A stretch of DNA of 64,000 bases from RGIG3009 sp045595845 (GTDB lineage Bacteria; Bacillota; Clostridia; Oscillospirales; Acutalibacteraceae): assembly GCA_045595845.1 (NCBI GenBank), contig JAZOBF010000028.1, forward strand, positions 24,711-88,710, in the 5' to 3' direction. Shown in pieces: positions 8,669 to 17,783 of this stretch (the stretch's first letter is position 1; each line of letters starts with the position of its first letter). The notes under the pieces are model-generated. The model saw nothing but the letters and a program-made list of their open reading frames with translations, did no database searches and was not told the DNA's origin. Both the position numbers and the translations under genes were made by a program.

Positions 8669-9531
8669 TATTCTTCGGTTTCTTGTTTGACAATGTGTAC
8701 CAAATCAATGCGACGTTCGTCCATCTTGAGAATCGTCAGTTCGACATTTTCAAACACAACGGTTTCATGTTCTTCTTCGGCGGGAATGTGGCCGAGTTGA
8801 TCAATGAGAAAACCGGCAAGCGTGTCGTAATCGCCTTCGGGAAATTCTACGCCGAGCAATTCCCCGACTTCGTCGATTGCCATTGAACCGTCCACTTCAA
8901 AGGTGTTGTGACCGGTCTGTTTAACTTCCTCCTCTTCGTGGTCGTATTCGTCCTGAATATTACCCACGATGGATTCGAGCAGATCTTCCATGGAGACGAT
9001 ACCGGCAAGGCCGCCGTATTCGTCCACGGCTAAGGCGAGTTGGATGTGCTTTTCGGTCATTTCCGAAAACAGATCGTCACAACGCTTGGATGCGGGAACA
9101 AAGTGCGCTTTGTGCATCAGCGAGCGCAGCGTTAATTCTTCGGGAAGCGATTTGCCGACATAAGGAAGCAGGTCCTTGACATGCAAAATGCCGATGACAT
9201 GGTCCAAGTCATCTTCGTAGATCGGCACGCGCGAAAATCCCTTTTCAATACTGATTGCCAGAGCGTCTTGTACCGAATCTTCCACATCCACCGCTTCTAC
9301 ATCGGTGCGAGGTGTCATGATATCCTCCGCAGTCATTTCACTGAACTCAAAGATGTTGTTGATCATATCTTTTTGAGATTCCTCAATAACACCTTTTTCT
9401 TCGCCGGCATCCACAAGCTCACGAATATCTTCTTCCGTGACATTGCGACGGCGGGAAACTGCGCGGGAGATGGTTTTCCAAAAACTAGACGGAGAGTTTG
9501 ATAAATTACCGTCAGACGCAGGGTCAGACAT
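8668..9531 (-). CDS. Hemolysin C/CorC-type CBS domain protein
   Basis: This 287-residue soluble protein has a helical N-terminal linker, two CBS domains (about residues 70-190; MTPRTDVEAVDVEDS and ALAVDEYGGLAGIVSMEDLLE are hallmarks) and a C-terminal CorC_HlyC transporter-associated domain (about 205-285; FEVDGSMAIDEVGELLG). Such proteins usually regulate or partner membrane cation exporters. Here the DUF21 membrane domain is missing, so it is a CorC-like stand-alone form. CBS pairs commonly bind adenosine nucleotides. It is a monocistronic gene with its own strong promoter; no partner transporter is adjacent, apart from the convergent metal importer. Confidence 0.88.
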   Translation of the reverse strand: MSDPASDGNLSNSPSSFWKTISRAVSRRRNVTEEDIRELVDAGEEKGVIEESQKDMINNIFEFSEMTAEDIMTPRTDVEAVDVEDSVQDALAISIEKGFSRVPIYEDDLDHVIGILHVKDLLPYVGKSLPEELTLRSLMHKAHFVPASKRCDDLFSEMTEKHIQLALAVDEYGGLAGIVSMEDLLESIVGNIQDEYDHEEEEVKQTGHNTFEVDGSMAIDEVGELLGVEFPEGDYDTLAGFLIDQLGHIPAEEEHETVVFENVELTILKMDERRIDLVHIVKQETEE

Positions 9532-9576
9532 GGTTTTTGATTTCCCCTTTCACTTTTCACTGTAGAGATCCTTTTC

Positions 9577-9605
9577 ACTATACCTTAAAGTTGAAGATTT
9601 GTCAA
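9577..9605 (-). promoter_or_regulatory. Sigma-A promoter for the CBS-domain gene
   Basis: On the minus strand TTGACA (9600-9605) and TATAGT (9577-9582) are separated by exactly 17 bases, 46 bases before the start codon. Confidence 0.8.
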
Positions 9606-9674
9606 ATTCTTGAAAAAAATAAACAAAAATTCGAAAAAACCGTCTTAAAAACACTAAAAAATGAACGGGCACAC

Positions 9675-9734
9675 TTTACACGCACAGAATTTTGTGTTAG
9701 GATAAACGGTGGTGTGTATACAAATTTTTATACA
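9675..9734 (+). promoter_or_regulatory. nifJ promoter with downstream dyad
   Basis: TTTACA at 9675-9680 and TAGGAT at 9698-9703 are 17 bases apart. Just downstream of the predicted transcription start lies TGTATA(9715-9720)-N8-TATACA(9729-9734), a perfect 6-bp dyad in operator position, ending 25 bases before the start codon. Confidence 0.55.
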
Positions 9735-9759
9735 GTATCCTAAAAGGGAGGAAATATTC

Positions 9760-12700
9760 ATGGCAAGAAAATTTAAAACCATGGACGGAAACAACGCCGC
9801 GGCACATGTGTCCTATGCGTTTACCGAGGTTGCGGGTATTTATCCGATTACCCCGTCCAGTCCGATGGCCGACTATGTGGATCAGTGGGCAGCTGCCGGT
9901 CTGAAAAACATTTTCGGTACGACGGTTAAGGTGTCCGAGATGCAGTCCGAGGCCGGTGCCGCCGGTACCGTACACGGTTCGCTCAACGCGGGTGCTTTGA
10001 CCACCACCTACACGGCTTCGCAGGGTCTTCTTTTGATGATCCCCAATATGTACAAGATTGCGGGCGAATTGTTGCCCTCCGTCTTCCATGTTTCGGCTCG
10101 TTGCGTCGCGTCACATGCGCTGAACATTTTTGGCGATCACTCCGATGTGTACGCTTGCCGTCAGACCGGTTTCGCGATGCTCGCGGAATCCAACCCGCAA
10201 GAGGTCATGGACCTTGGTGCGGTTGCGCACTTGGCCACCATTAAAGGCCGCGTGCCGTTCATTAACTTCTTCGATGGTTTCCGTACATCTCACGAGATTC
10301 AGAAAATCCAGGTTTGGGATTTTGACGATCTCAAAGAGATGTGCGATATGGACGCCGTTGCCGCGTTCCGCAAACGCGCGCTGAATCCCGAGCATCCCGT
10401 TATGCGCGGTTCTCATGAAAACGGCGATATTTTCTTCCAGCATCGTGAAGCGTGCAACAAGTACTATGAAGCGATTCCTGCTATCGTTGAGGAGTACATG
10501 GGCAAGGTGAATGCGAAGCTCGGTACCGATTATCAGTTGTTCAACTACTACGGTGCACCCGATGCAGAGCGCATTATCATCGCCATGGGTTCCGTTTGCG
10601 ATGTAGCGGAAGAGGTTATTGATTACTTGACCGCTGCCGGCGAAAAAGTCGGCTTGATCAAGGTCCGTTTGTACCGTCCGTTCTCCGCGGAGCATCTGGC
10701 AAAAGCCATTCCGGCTTCCGTCAAGAAGATTGCCGTGCTTGACAGAACGAAAGAGCCCGGCGCTCTCGGTGAGCCGTTGTTCCTCGATGTTGTGGCGGCG
10801 CTGTCCGCACAAGGCCGCACCGATATCAAGGTTATCGGCGGTCGTTACGGTCTGGGTTCCAAGGATACACCTCCTTCCAGCCTGTTTGCGGTGTACAAAG
10901 AACTCGAGAAAGACGCGCCCAAGGCACAGTTTACCATGGGTATCGTCGACGATGTGACCGGTCTTTCCCTGCCTGAGGAGGTTGCTCCCAACACGGCGGC
11001 GGAAGGCACCATCGAATGCAAATTCTGGGGTCTGGGCGGCGACGGTACGGTCGGTGCTAACAAGAACTCCATCAAGATCATCGGTGACCACACCGAAAAA
11101 TATGTGCAGGCATACTTCCAGTATGACTCCAAAAAGACCGGCGGTATCACCATTTCGCACCTGCGTTTCGGTGATCAGCCCATCAAGAGCCCGTACTATA
11201 TCAACAAGGCGGACTTCGTGGCTTGCCACAACCCGTCCTATGTTATCAAGGGCTACAAAATGGTTAACGATGTGAAGCCCGGCGGCGTGTTCATGATCAA
11301 CTGCCAGTGGTCTGCTGAAGAACTTGCCGAGCATCTGGATGCGGAAACCAAACGCTACATTGCCAAGAACAATGTGCAGCTCTATACCATCAATGCGATT
11401 GACCTCGCCATGCAGATCGGTATGGGCAAACGCACCAACACCATTCTGCAGTCTGCATTCTTCACGCTGGCAAATGTTATGCCGCAAGAAGATGCCATCC
11501 GTTATATGAAGGATGCCGCGACCAAGTCCTACTCCAAGAAGGGTATGGATGTTGTCGAGATGAACCACAAAGCGATCGACGCCGGCGCTACGGCGTTTGT
11601 GAAGATCGATGTACCGGCTGACTGGGCGAACGCTTCCGATGAGGCTGTTGCCGCGGTCGAAAACGGCCCTGCCAAACTGGTTAAAATGGTGGACACCATC
11701 ATGAAACCTGTCGGCAAAATGGACGGCGATTCGCTGCCTGTTTCCGCTTTTGTGGACCATGCTGACGGTACCTTTGAGCACGGTGCTTCCGCTTATGAGA
11801 AGCGTGCTGTTGCCGTTCTCGTTCCTGAGTGGGATGCTACCACCTGTGCGAAATGTAACAAGTGCGCCTTCGTTTGCCCCCATGCGACCATTCGTCCGTT
11901 CGCGCTGAACGAGGAAGAGGTTGCGGCGGCTCCCGAAGCGATGAAGAAGGCTCCGAAGCCGGTCATCAAGACTAACTACACCTACACCATGGCCGTATCG
12001 CCGATGGATTGTATGGGTTGCGGCGTCTGCGTCGGTGTTTGCCCGACTAACTCCTTGAAGATGGTGTCCCGCGAGTCGCAGGATGCACAGCAGGAAGTGT
12101 TCGATTACTGTGTGGCTAAGGTTTCCGAGAAGCCGGAAATTCAAGGCAACACCGTTATCAGCAGTCAGTATAAACAACCCCTCCTCGAGTTCTCGGGTTC
12201 TTGCGCGGGTTGTGCGGAAACCGCTTATGCTCGCTTGATTACGCAGTTGTTTGGCGACAGAATGTATATCTCCAATGCCACCGGTTGTTCCTCCATCTGG
12301 GGCGGCCCCGCGGCTACTTCGCCGTACACCGTCAACAAGGAAGGTCACGGCCCCGCATGGGCGAACTCCTTGTTTGAGGACAACGCCGAGCATGGTTTCG
12401 GTATGTATCTCGGCCAAAAGGCTGTCCGTGCCCGCTTGATTGAGCAGGTCAAAGAGATGGCAGAGTCCGACAAGGCTTCCGATGAGTTTAAGGCGGCTGC
12501 TGAGGCTTACCTCAACACCGTTGAGAATGGTGCGGAAAACACCAAGGCGACCAAGGCTTTGGTTGTCGAGCTGGAGAAAGCGGCCGCTGCCGGTTGCCCG
12601 ACCGCTCCCGAAGTTCTCGAAAACAAAGAATTCTTGTCCAAGAAATCCGTCTGGGTATTCGGCGGTGACGGTTGGGCATACGATATCGGCTTCGGCGGCG

Positions 12701-13287
12701 TGGACCATGTCCTTGCTTCCGGCGAAGATATCAACATCATGGTCTTTGATACCGAGGTGTATTCCAACACCGGCGGTCAGGCCTCCAAAGCTTCGCAAAT
12801 CGGCCAGGTGGCACAGTTTGCCGCTGCCGGTAAAGCGATTGCCAAGAAGAGCCTCGCTGAGATCGCGATGTCTTACGGTTATGTGTATGTCGCACAGATC
12901 GCGATGGGCGCTGACATGAATCAGACCATCAAGGCGATTGCGGAAGCCGAAGCGTATCCGGGTCCGTCCCTTATCATCGGTTACGCTCCCTGTGAGATGC
13001 ACAGCATCAAGGGCGGCATGGTCAACTGCCAGGCTGAGATGAAGAAGGCTGTGGATTGCGGTTACTGGAATATGTTCCGCTTCAATCCCGCTGCCGACAA
13101 GAAATTTGTCATCGACAGCAAGGCGCCGACCGCGAGCTATCGTGACTTCATCATGAACGAGGCGCGTTATTCCTCGCTGACTCGCTCCTTCCCCGAGCGT
13201 GCCGAGGCGCTGTTCACGGAAGCCGAAGAGGCTGCCATGAAGCGTTACGATCACTTGCTCAAGTTGCAAGCGCTCTACAACGAATAA
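9760..13287 (+). CDS. nifJ: Pyruvate:ferredoxin (flavodoxin) oxidoreductase
   Basis: The 1175-residue single-chain PFOR oxidises pyruvate and CoA to acetyl-CoA and CO2, reducing ferredoxin; it is the key entry to anaerobic acetyl-CoA metabolism. The N-terminal pyrimidine-binding domain has YPITPSSPMADYVDQW. Two ferredoxin-type clusters lie at about 696-706 (CAKCNKCAFVCP) and 751-762 (CMGCGVCVGVCP). A proximal-cluster cysteine lies in GSCAGCAETAY, and the TPP-binding domain has GGDGWAYDIGFGG near 968-980. The ATG at 9760 is preceded by GGGAGG. Codon choice (GGT, AAG, ACC) is strongly biased, as for a highly expressed gene. It is monocistronic with its own terminator. Confidence 0.97.
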   Translation: MARKFKTMDGNNAAAHVSYAFTEVAGIYPITPSSPMADYVDQWAAAGLKNIFGTTVKVSEMQSEAGAAGTVHGSLNAGALTTTYTASQGLLLMIPNMYKIAGELLPSVFHVSARCVASHALNIFGDHSDVYACRQTGFAMLAESNPQEVMDLGAVAHLATIKGRVPFINFFDGFRTSHEIQKIQVWDFDDLKEMCDMDAVAAFRKRALNPEHPVMRGSHENGDIFFQHREACNKYYEAIPAIVEEYMGKVNAKLGTDYQLFNYYGAPDAERIIIAMGSVCDVAEEVIDYLTAAGEKVGLIKVRLYRPFSAEHLAKAIPASVKKIAVLDRTKEPGALGEPLFLDVVAALSAQGRTDIKVIGGRYGLGSKDTPPSSLFAVYKELEKDAPKAQFTMGIVDDVTGLSLPEEVAPNTAAEGTIECKFWGLGGDGTVGANKNSIKIIGDHTEKYVQAYFQYDSKKTGGITISHLRFGDQPIKSPYYINKADFVACHNPSYVIKGYKMVNDVKPGGVFMINCQWSAEELAEHLDAETKRYIAKNNVQLYTINAIDLAMQIGMGKRTNTILQSAFFTLANVMPQEDAIRYMKDAATKSYSKKGMDVVEMNHKAIDAGATAFVKIDVPADWANASDEAVAAVENGPAKLVKMVDTIMKPVGKMDGDSLPVSAFVDHADGTFEHGASAYEKRAVAVLVPEWDATTCAKCNKCAFVCPHATIRPFALNEEEVAAAPEAMKKAPKPVIKTNYTYTMAVSPMDCMGCGVCVGVCPTNSLKMVSRESQDAQQEVFDYCVAKVSEKPEIQGNTVISSQYKQPLLEFSGSCAGCAETAYARLITQLFGDRMYISNATGCSSIWGGPAATSPYTVNKEGHGPAWANSLFEDNAEHGFGMYLGQKAVRARLIEQVKEMAESDKASDEFKAAAEAYLNTVENGAENTKATKALVVELEKAAAAGCPTAPEVLENKEFLSKKSVWVFGGDGWAYDIGFGGVDHVLASGEDINIMVFDTEVYSNTGGQASKASQIGQVAQFAAAGKAIAKKSLAEIAMSYGYVYVAQIAMGADMNQTIKAIAEAEAYPGPSLIIGYAPCEMHSIKGGMVNCQAEMKKAVDCGYWNMFRFNPAADKKFVIDSKAPTASYRDFIMNEARYSSLTRSFPERAEALFTEAEEAAMKRYDHLLKLQALYNE

Positions 13288-13300
13288 GCCATCATAATAA

Positions 13301-13332
13301 AAAAGCCCTGCTGTTCTCAGCAGGGCTTTTTT
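13301..13332 (+). terminator. Terminator after nifJ
   Basis: A perfect 13-bp stem (13301-13313 with 13318-13330, loop TTCT) leads into TTTTTTT. Confidence 0.92.
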
Positions 13333-13425
13333 TGCCGGTTTTGGATATGATAAAAAGGAATTTACCGTTTATTCACCAAAAATTACGCCGTGCCGCATAT
13401 ACTGGGAGCAAAAGAAGGTGACACG

Positions 13426-14151
13426 ATGAAACAAAAACAAACAGTCTCTGCTCGGCGGGTGATATCGCTGATTGTCTTTATCACCATGATTGTATCCACC
13501 GTTGTGGTAACGGTCGCGATGCTGTTGGCGCCGTCGGTGCCCACCGAGGGGTATGCCCGTATTAAAAGTGAATATGTGTTGATGCTCTTACAGTCTATTC
13601 TCGGCATTTTTGCGATGCTGTTGCCGAGCTGGTTATACCGCCGTTGGGGGGTGGAAATCCCCTCGTTTATGATGATTTTGTATGCGGTGTTTTTATACTG
13701 TGCTATTTATTTGGGTGAAGTGCGGGGCTTTTATTTTTTGATTCCGTATTGGGATACCATTCTGCACACCTTTAGCGGAATTGCGCTCGGTGCGCTCGGA
13801 TTTTCCGTACTGACATTGCTCAACAAGACCGATCGTGTACCGTTGCAGTTAAGTCCCGTGTTTGTAGCCGTCTTTGCGTTTTGCTTTGCTATAGCGGTGG
13901 ATGTGGTGTGGGAAATTTACGAGTTTGCCGCGGACGGCATTTTTCAGATGAATATGCAAAAACATTCGCTTGCAGACGGACAACCGCTTATCGGCAGGCA
14001 AGCGCTGAGCGATACAATGACCGATTTGGTGGTGGATTCGATTGGCGCCGTGTTTATTTCGCTTGTCGGGTATGTTTCACTCAAATTTAAAAAGGGCTGG
14101 GTGGAAAAACTGTTGCTTAACCGAAAGCCGCAAGACGAATCATTCGATTGA
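13426..14151 (+). CDS. Membrane protein, possibly YjdF/DUF2238-like
   Basis: This 241-residue protein has about six hydrophobic helices (roughly 9-32, 45-65, 72-90, 100-120, 137-160 and 205-225). Between helices lies WEIYEFAADGIFQMN and later LSDTMTDLVVDSIGAV, a pattern resembling DUF2238 (YjdF-like) inner-membrane proteins of unknown role. The ATG at 13426 follows GAAGGTGA. Its 3' end overlaps the convergent SpoIID-like gene by 12 bases, with no terminator between them. The family link is tentative; the membrane location is clear. Confidence 0.72.
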   Translation: MKQKQTVSARRVISLIVFITMIVSTVVVTVAMLLAPSVPTEGYARIKSEYVLMLLQSILGIFAMLLPSWLYRRWGVEIPSFMMILYAVFLYCAIYLGEVRGFYFLIPYWDTILHTFSGIALGALGFSVLTLLNKTDRVPLQLSPVFVAVFAFCFAIAVDVVWEIYEFAADGIFQMNMQKHSLADGQPLIGRQALSDTMTDLVVDSIGAVFISLVGYVSLKFKKGWVEKLLLNRKPQDESFD

Positions 14152-15108
14152 CACGCCGCTGTAATAATGTTGTAAAATTTCGTCATAGGTAAACCCTTGC
14201 TCCGCCATGACTTTGGCACCGTATTGACTCATGCCGACCCCGTGTCCGTAACCGCTGACGGTGAACACAAAGCCGTTTTCGGTGTGTGTTACCGAAAAAC
14301 ACGCGGAACGCAGTTTTAAGGCGTCGCGCACCTGTTTGCCCGTAAGCGAGGTGCCGCCAACGGTGATGGCGGTGACCGTCTTGGAATCCGAAACGGTGGG
14401 CGTGCCGCTGATCCAGGTGTCGGCATCTCCTGTCAGAGATAGCGAGGGAAAGGCGGCGGCAAAGTCCGTATCCGATACGGTGACGGTAGATTCATAATGC
14501 GGGGATAAGGTGTCGCCGCTGCTGACAACGGGTTGCAAATACGAAAAATCCGTGCCCCATATGATGCTCGATGACTCGGTTTTACCGGCATTTGCCGCGT
14601 GATATGCCGCAAAAATAGGGGCACCGTCGTATACAATTTGTTTGCCGTAAACGGCATCTACCGCATCGGCGATGGTCTGCAAGTGTTTGTCGTAGTTATC
14701 GCCCCAGTATTTTTTAAGTCCTTCCGGTGAATAGGTTTCGGGGAAAGACGAGGGGACGGCGGTAAAATCCGCCCCTTGCAGGTCGGCGTTTTCCGCTTGT
14801 CGATTTTTTTCATAGGTATAGTAGGTATACGAGGCGACCGCTTGTGCTTTTAACGCTTCAAGCGGATACGATGCGGGCATTTCCGATGCCACGGTATAGA
14901 TTAAAAAATCCCGTTCGGCAAAGGTGTAGATAACCCCTGCGTCCTTATCCAACACCTTAAATACCGCTTCGTCGGAAGAGGCGGGCTCGTCCGACGGAGA
15001 GGGGATTACGGTCGGCTCGTCCGACGGCGCGGCGGGACGCAGAGTGGGTAACGGTACCAACAAAAACAGACAATAACACAGCACACAAATTCCGATATAC
15101 GCTTTCAT
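14140..15108 (-). CDS. spoIID: SpoIID/LytB domain protein
   Basis: This 322-residue protein has an N-terminal membrane anchor or signal (about 3-20), a short Pro/Ser/Asp-rich linker (about 25-50) and the SpoIID domain. The domain shows ASEMPASYPLEALKAQAVAS (Glu is the catalytic residue of SpoIID lytic transglycosylases), AAYHAANAGKTESS and the C-terminal GYGHGVGMSQYGA. SpoIID cuts denuded glycan strands during forespore engulfment; LytB-type relatives act in vegetative wall remodelling. AAAGGAGAG precedes the ATG at 15108. No other engulfment genes are adjacent, so whether this is the sporulation paralogue is uncertain. Confidence 0.88.
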   Translation of the reverse strand: MKAYIGICVLCYCLFLLVPLPTLRPAAPSDEPTVIPSPSDEPASSDEAVFKVLDKDAGVIYTFAERDFLIYTVASEMPASYPLEALKAQAVASYTYYTYEKNRQAENADLQGADFTAVPSSFPETYSPEGLKKYWGDNYDKHLQTIADAVDAVYGKQIVYDGAPIFAAYHAANAGKTESSSIIWGTDFSYLQPVVSSGDTLSPHYESTVTVSDTDFAAAFPSLSLTGDADTWISGTPTVSDSKTVTAITVGGTSLTGKQVRDALKLRSACFSVTHTENGFVFTVSGYGHGVGMSQYGAKVMAEQGFTYDEILQHYYSGVSIE

Positions 15109-15133
15109 ACGCCTCTCCTTTGACAAAAAACAT

Positions 15134-15162
15134 TTGACATTTTCCCCGACACAGTGCATAAT
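15134..15162 (+). promoter_or_regulatory. Sigma-A promoter for citrate synthase
   Basis: TTGACA (15134-15139), 17-base spacer, CATAAT (15157-15162). The start codon is 33 bases further on. Confidence 0.8.
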
Positions 15163-15194
15163 AGAAACACTATTTTCGAAAGGGTTGCTTATTT

Positions 15195-16550
15195 TTGAAC
15201 ATTACCTGCGATAACAGCTTGTTTACATCTTTATGCGAGCAAGTAAAAGAAAATAACCGAATTGATCCGAAACGGTATGAGAATCCGGATATTAAGCGCG
15301 GTCTGCGCAATGCGGACGGCACCGGTGTCGTTGCGGGACTTACCCGTATCTGTAATGTTCACGGATATGTGTTGTCAGAGGGCGAAAAATTGCCCGTCAA
15401 AGGTGAATTGACCTATCGCGGGTATGCGATTGAAGATTTGGTTAACGGGAGTCACGGACAAGGCCGTTTGGGCTTTGAAGAAGTGGTGTTTTTGTTGTTG
15501 TTCGGCTCTTTGCCGACCGCCGAACAACTTGCCGACTTTTGCAACCTGCTTTCGGCGAACCGCGAATTACCCGAGTACTTTGCCGAGGATATGATTTTAA
15601 AGGCACCGTCACCTGATATCATGAATAAATTGGCGCGCTCAGTGCTTGCCATGTATTCGTATGACGAGCATCCCGAACCCGAAAGTTTGGAAAATGTGTT
15701 GCGGCAGTGCATTCAACTGATTGCGGTGTTGCCTGCGGCACTTGGTTATGCGTATCAGGTGAAACGCCGTCATTACGACAAGGAAAGCATGTATTTTCAT
15801 CAGACGATTCCCGGTCTGTCGACTTCACAAACGATTTTACGAACCATTCGCGCCGATGCTTCTTATACCGACGAAGAGGCGAAACTGTTGGATTTGTGCT
15901 TGATGTTGCACGCTGAGCACGGCGGCGGTAACAACTCAGCGTTTGCGACACGCGTGCTTTCCTCGTCCGGAACAGATACGTATTCCGCAATCGCCGCGGC
16001 GATCGGGGCGTTAAAAGGACCCCGTCATGGCGGGGCTAACCTTAAGGTTACGCAGATGCTTCATGATATGGAAGAAAACATTCGCGATATTACCGATGAG
16101 GACGAGGTTGCTGCGTATCTCGGCAAAATGCTTCGCCGTGAAGCGGGTGACGGTTCCGGCTTAATTTACGGAATGGGGCATGCGGTCTACACGCTGTCCG
16201 ATCCGCGCGCGGTATTACTGAAAGCGGAAGCCGCAAAGATGGCGGCTAAAAACGGGTATGGTGACGAATTCCGTTTGCTGGATATGGTTGAACGCCTTGC
16301 GCCGTCCGTTATGTATCAGGTGCGTGGCATTGACCGTGCGATATGTGCGAATGTGGATATGTATTCCGGCTTGGTATACCGCTCGCTCGGTATCTCAGAG
16401 GAGCTGTTTACACCGCTGTTTGCCGTGGCACGAATCGGTGGTTGGTGTGCTCATCGTTTGGAAGAATATCTGACAGGAAATCGCATTATCCGTCCTGCCT
16501 ACAAACCGTTCAGCAAGGAAAAGCTCTATGTTCCGATAACCGACAGATAA
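15195..16550 (+). CDS. gltA: Citrate (or 2-methylcitrate) synthase
   Basis: The 451-residue enzyme condenses acetyl-CoA with oxaloacetate. The N-terminal segment SLCEQVKENNRIDPKRYENP and GLRNADGTGVVAGLT are typical of the long clostridial form. The conserved core contains LTYRGYAIEDLV, LMLHAEHGGGNNSAF, GPRHGGANLKV and GMGHAVYTLSDPRA, carrying the catalytic histidines, plus DMYSGLVYRSLGI with the catalytic Asp. The start is TTG at 15195, with GAAAGGG 11 bases upstream; no ATG fits the conserved N-terminus. It is monocistronic. In such anaerobes it probably serves 2-oxoglutarate and glutamate synthesis. Choice between citrate and methylcitrate is not settled by the sequence. Confidence 0.93.
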   Translation: MNITCDNSLFTSLCEQVKENNRIDPKRYENPDIKRGLRNADGTGVVAGLTRICNVHGYVLSEGEKLPVKGELTYRGYAIEDLVNGSHGQGRLGFEEVVFLLLFGSLPTAEQLADFCNLLSANRELPEYFAEDMILKAPSPDIMNKLARSVLAMYSYDEHPEPESLENVLRQCIQLIAVLPAALGYAYQVKRRHYDKESMYFHQTIPGLSTSQTILRTIRADASYTDEEAKLLDLCLMLHAEHGGGNNSAFATRVLSSSGTDTYSAIAAAIGALKGPRHGGANLKVTQMLHDMEENIRDITDEDEVAAYLGKMLRREAGDGSGLIYGMGHAVYTLSDPRAVLLKAEAAKMAAKNGYGDEFRLLDMVERLAPSVMYQVRGIDRAICANVDMYSGLVYRSLGISEELFTPLFAVARIGGWCAHRLEEYLTGNRIIRPAYKPFSKEKLYVPITDR

Positions 16551-16555
16551 CAAAA

Positions 16556-16590
16556 ACGGCACATCGCAACACGGCGGTGTGCCGTGTTTT
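16556..16590 (+). terminator. Terminator after citrate synthase
   Basis: An 8-bp stem (ACGGCACA at 16556-16563 with its complement at 16578-16585) is followed by GTTTTCT. Confidence 0.65.
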
Positions 16591-16617
16591 CTCGCCAAAG
16601 AAAACGCATTCTATGAA

Positions 16618-16645
16618 TTGATTTTTTACAAAAATATGATACAAT
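16618..16645 (+). promoter_or_regulatory. Promoter for the 321-residue membrane protein
   Basis: TTGATT (16618-16623), 16-base spacer, TACAAT (16640-16645), 20 bases ahead of the start codon. Confidence 0.6.
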
Positions 16646-16665
16646 GAGACGGGTGGTGACTGCGT

Positions 16666-17631
16666 ATGAAAACCGAAAAAACGATACAAGCAGAGCAATA
16701 CGGCCGTTATGCCTGCTTTCTTGCGGTTGCCACGGCTGTTGTAATTGCCGTGCTGCGCATCGCGCTCACAGCGATTGCCTTTGAGGAGCCGTTGCCGTAT
16801 GGCGTTACGCTGGGGATCACCGGTGCTATTCTTGTGTTTATCCTGGTGATGTCCCGCATCAAGAGCACTCCTATCGTCACGGTGGGGGGACGCATGGCGC
16901 GTGTGTGCGCGGCGGCGGCGGCGGTAACCGGTGCCGCAATGGCGGTTTTTTCCATTGTGATTGCATACGAGTGGCAACGGTATGGTGTGATGCCGTATCC
17001 TAACAAAACAACCCCGAACGGTGCGGATGTGCTGTTCTTTTATTTGTTGGTTATCGCCGGAATGGTGGCAGGCGCCGTTTTCTTGGTGCTTTCGGTATGC
17101 TGGTGGCGGTCCAAGGCGACGGTGCGGAAATTACATCCGTTGTTGGCGCTGGCTCCTGTTTTGTGGAGTTGGATGCGGTTGATTCGCTATATCACCTCCT
17201 ATGCCAGTGCATTGGGATTGTTCCGCAACCTTTACGATTTGGGCACCATTGTGTTTGAAATGCTGTTTTTTGTGTTGTTGGCACGCTATCTGTCGGGTGT
17301 CGGCGACCGCGTGTCGAAGTTTTTCTTCGGTGTATCTCTGTGTACGGCCATATTGTGTACCGTCAGCGGTGCGGCACAGGCCATTTTCTTCTTTTCGCAG
17401 GACGCGATTTCGTTTGAAACATGCGCGTTGGTTGTTTCACCGGATTTCAGCGTCGTTCTTTTAGCGTTTGCTTTCGCGTTTTCACAAGCGTTTGGTACCG
17501 CGTATGAGGAGTTAACGGAGACCGAGGAGGACGAACCGGGAGACCCCGAGGATGGGGAAGGTGCGGAATATTTAATCAGCGATGATTGGTTTATGATGTA
17601 TGCCCCCGAAGAAAACAAGGGAAATTCTTAG
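16666..17631 (+). CDS. Hypothetical polytopic membrane protein
   Basis: I do not recognise this family. The 321-residue protein has about eight hydrophobic helices spread over residues 15-285, several small-residue rich (AAAAAVTGAAMAVF). It ends in a strongly acidic, probably cytosolic tail (about 288-318, EELTETEEDEPGDPEDGEG). No catalytic motif is visible. The ribosome binding site is weak (GGTGGTGA). It stands alone between its own promoter and a hairpin terminator. A sensor or uncharacterised transporter role is possible but unsupported. Confidence 0.75.
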   Translation: MKTEKTIQAEQYGRYACFLAVATAVVIAVLRIALTAIAFEEPLPYGVTLGITGAILVFILVMSRIKSTPIVTVGGRMARVCAAAAAVTGAAMAVFSIVIAYEWQRYGVMPYPNKTTPNGADVLFFYLLVIAGMVAGAVFLVLSVCWWRSKATVRKLHPLLALAPVLWSWMRLIRYITSYASALGLFRNLYDLGTIVFEMLFFVLLARYLSGVGDRVSKFFFGVSLCTAILCTVSGAAQAIFFFSQDAISFETCALVVSPDFSVVLLAFAFAFSQAFGTAYEELTETEEDEPGDPEDGEGAEYLISDDWFMMYAPEENKGNS

Positions 17632-17651
17632 GCAAAATTCACGAAAAATTC

Positions 17652-17690
17652 ACCGTTGCGGCCTCAACCTTGCCGCAACGGTATAAATTT
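17652..17690 (+). terminator. Terminator-like hairpin after the 321-residue membrane protein
   Basis: A perfect 11-bp stem (17652-17662 with 17672-17682) is followed by ATAAATTTT, a weak T-tract. Confidence 0.6.
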
Positions 17691-17712
17691 TCACTTGTTG
17701 GTTAAAATTTTG

Positions 17713-17750
17713 TCAAGGTCCTTGAAAATTACGCGAAAAGCGTGTAATAT
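17713..17750 (+). promoter_or_regulatory. gap promoter overlapped by a palindrome
   Basis: TTGAAA (17722-17727), 17-base spacer, TAATAT (17745-17750). The perfect palindrome TCAAGG-T-CCTTGA (17713-17725) overlaps the -35 element, a position suited to a repressor or activator site. The regulator is not identified. Confidence 0.6.
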
Positions 17751-17783
17751 AATATCAGATTAAAATACTGGAGGAATTTAGTT

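Noticed and set aside
10111..13269. Very long open frame of over 1000 codons antisense to nifJ
   Set aside because: It mirrors the strongly biased codon use of nifJ, which removes stop codons on the other strand. Its translation has no domain pattern and no ribosome binding site, and the sense gene is unmistakable.
13426..15108. Frameshift or mis-assembly at the convergent 14140-14151 overlap
   Set aside because: Both proteins end with family-appropriate C-termini, so a 12-base convergent overlap is accepted as real.
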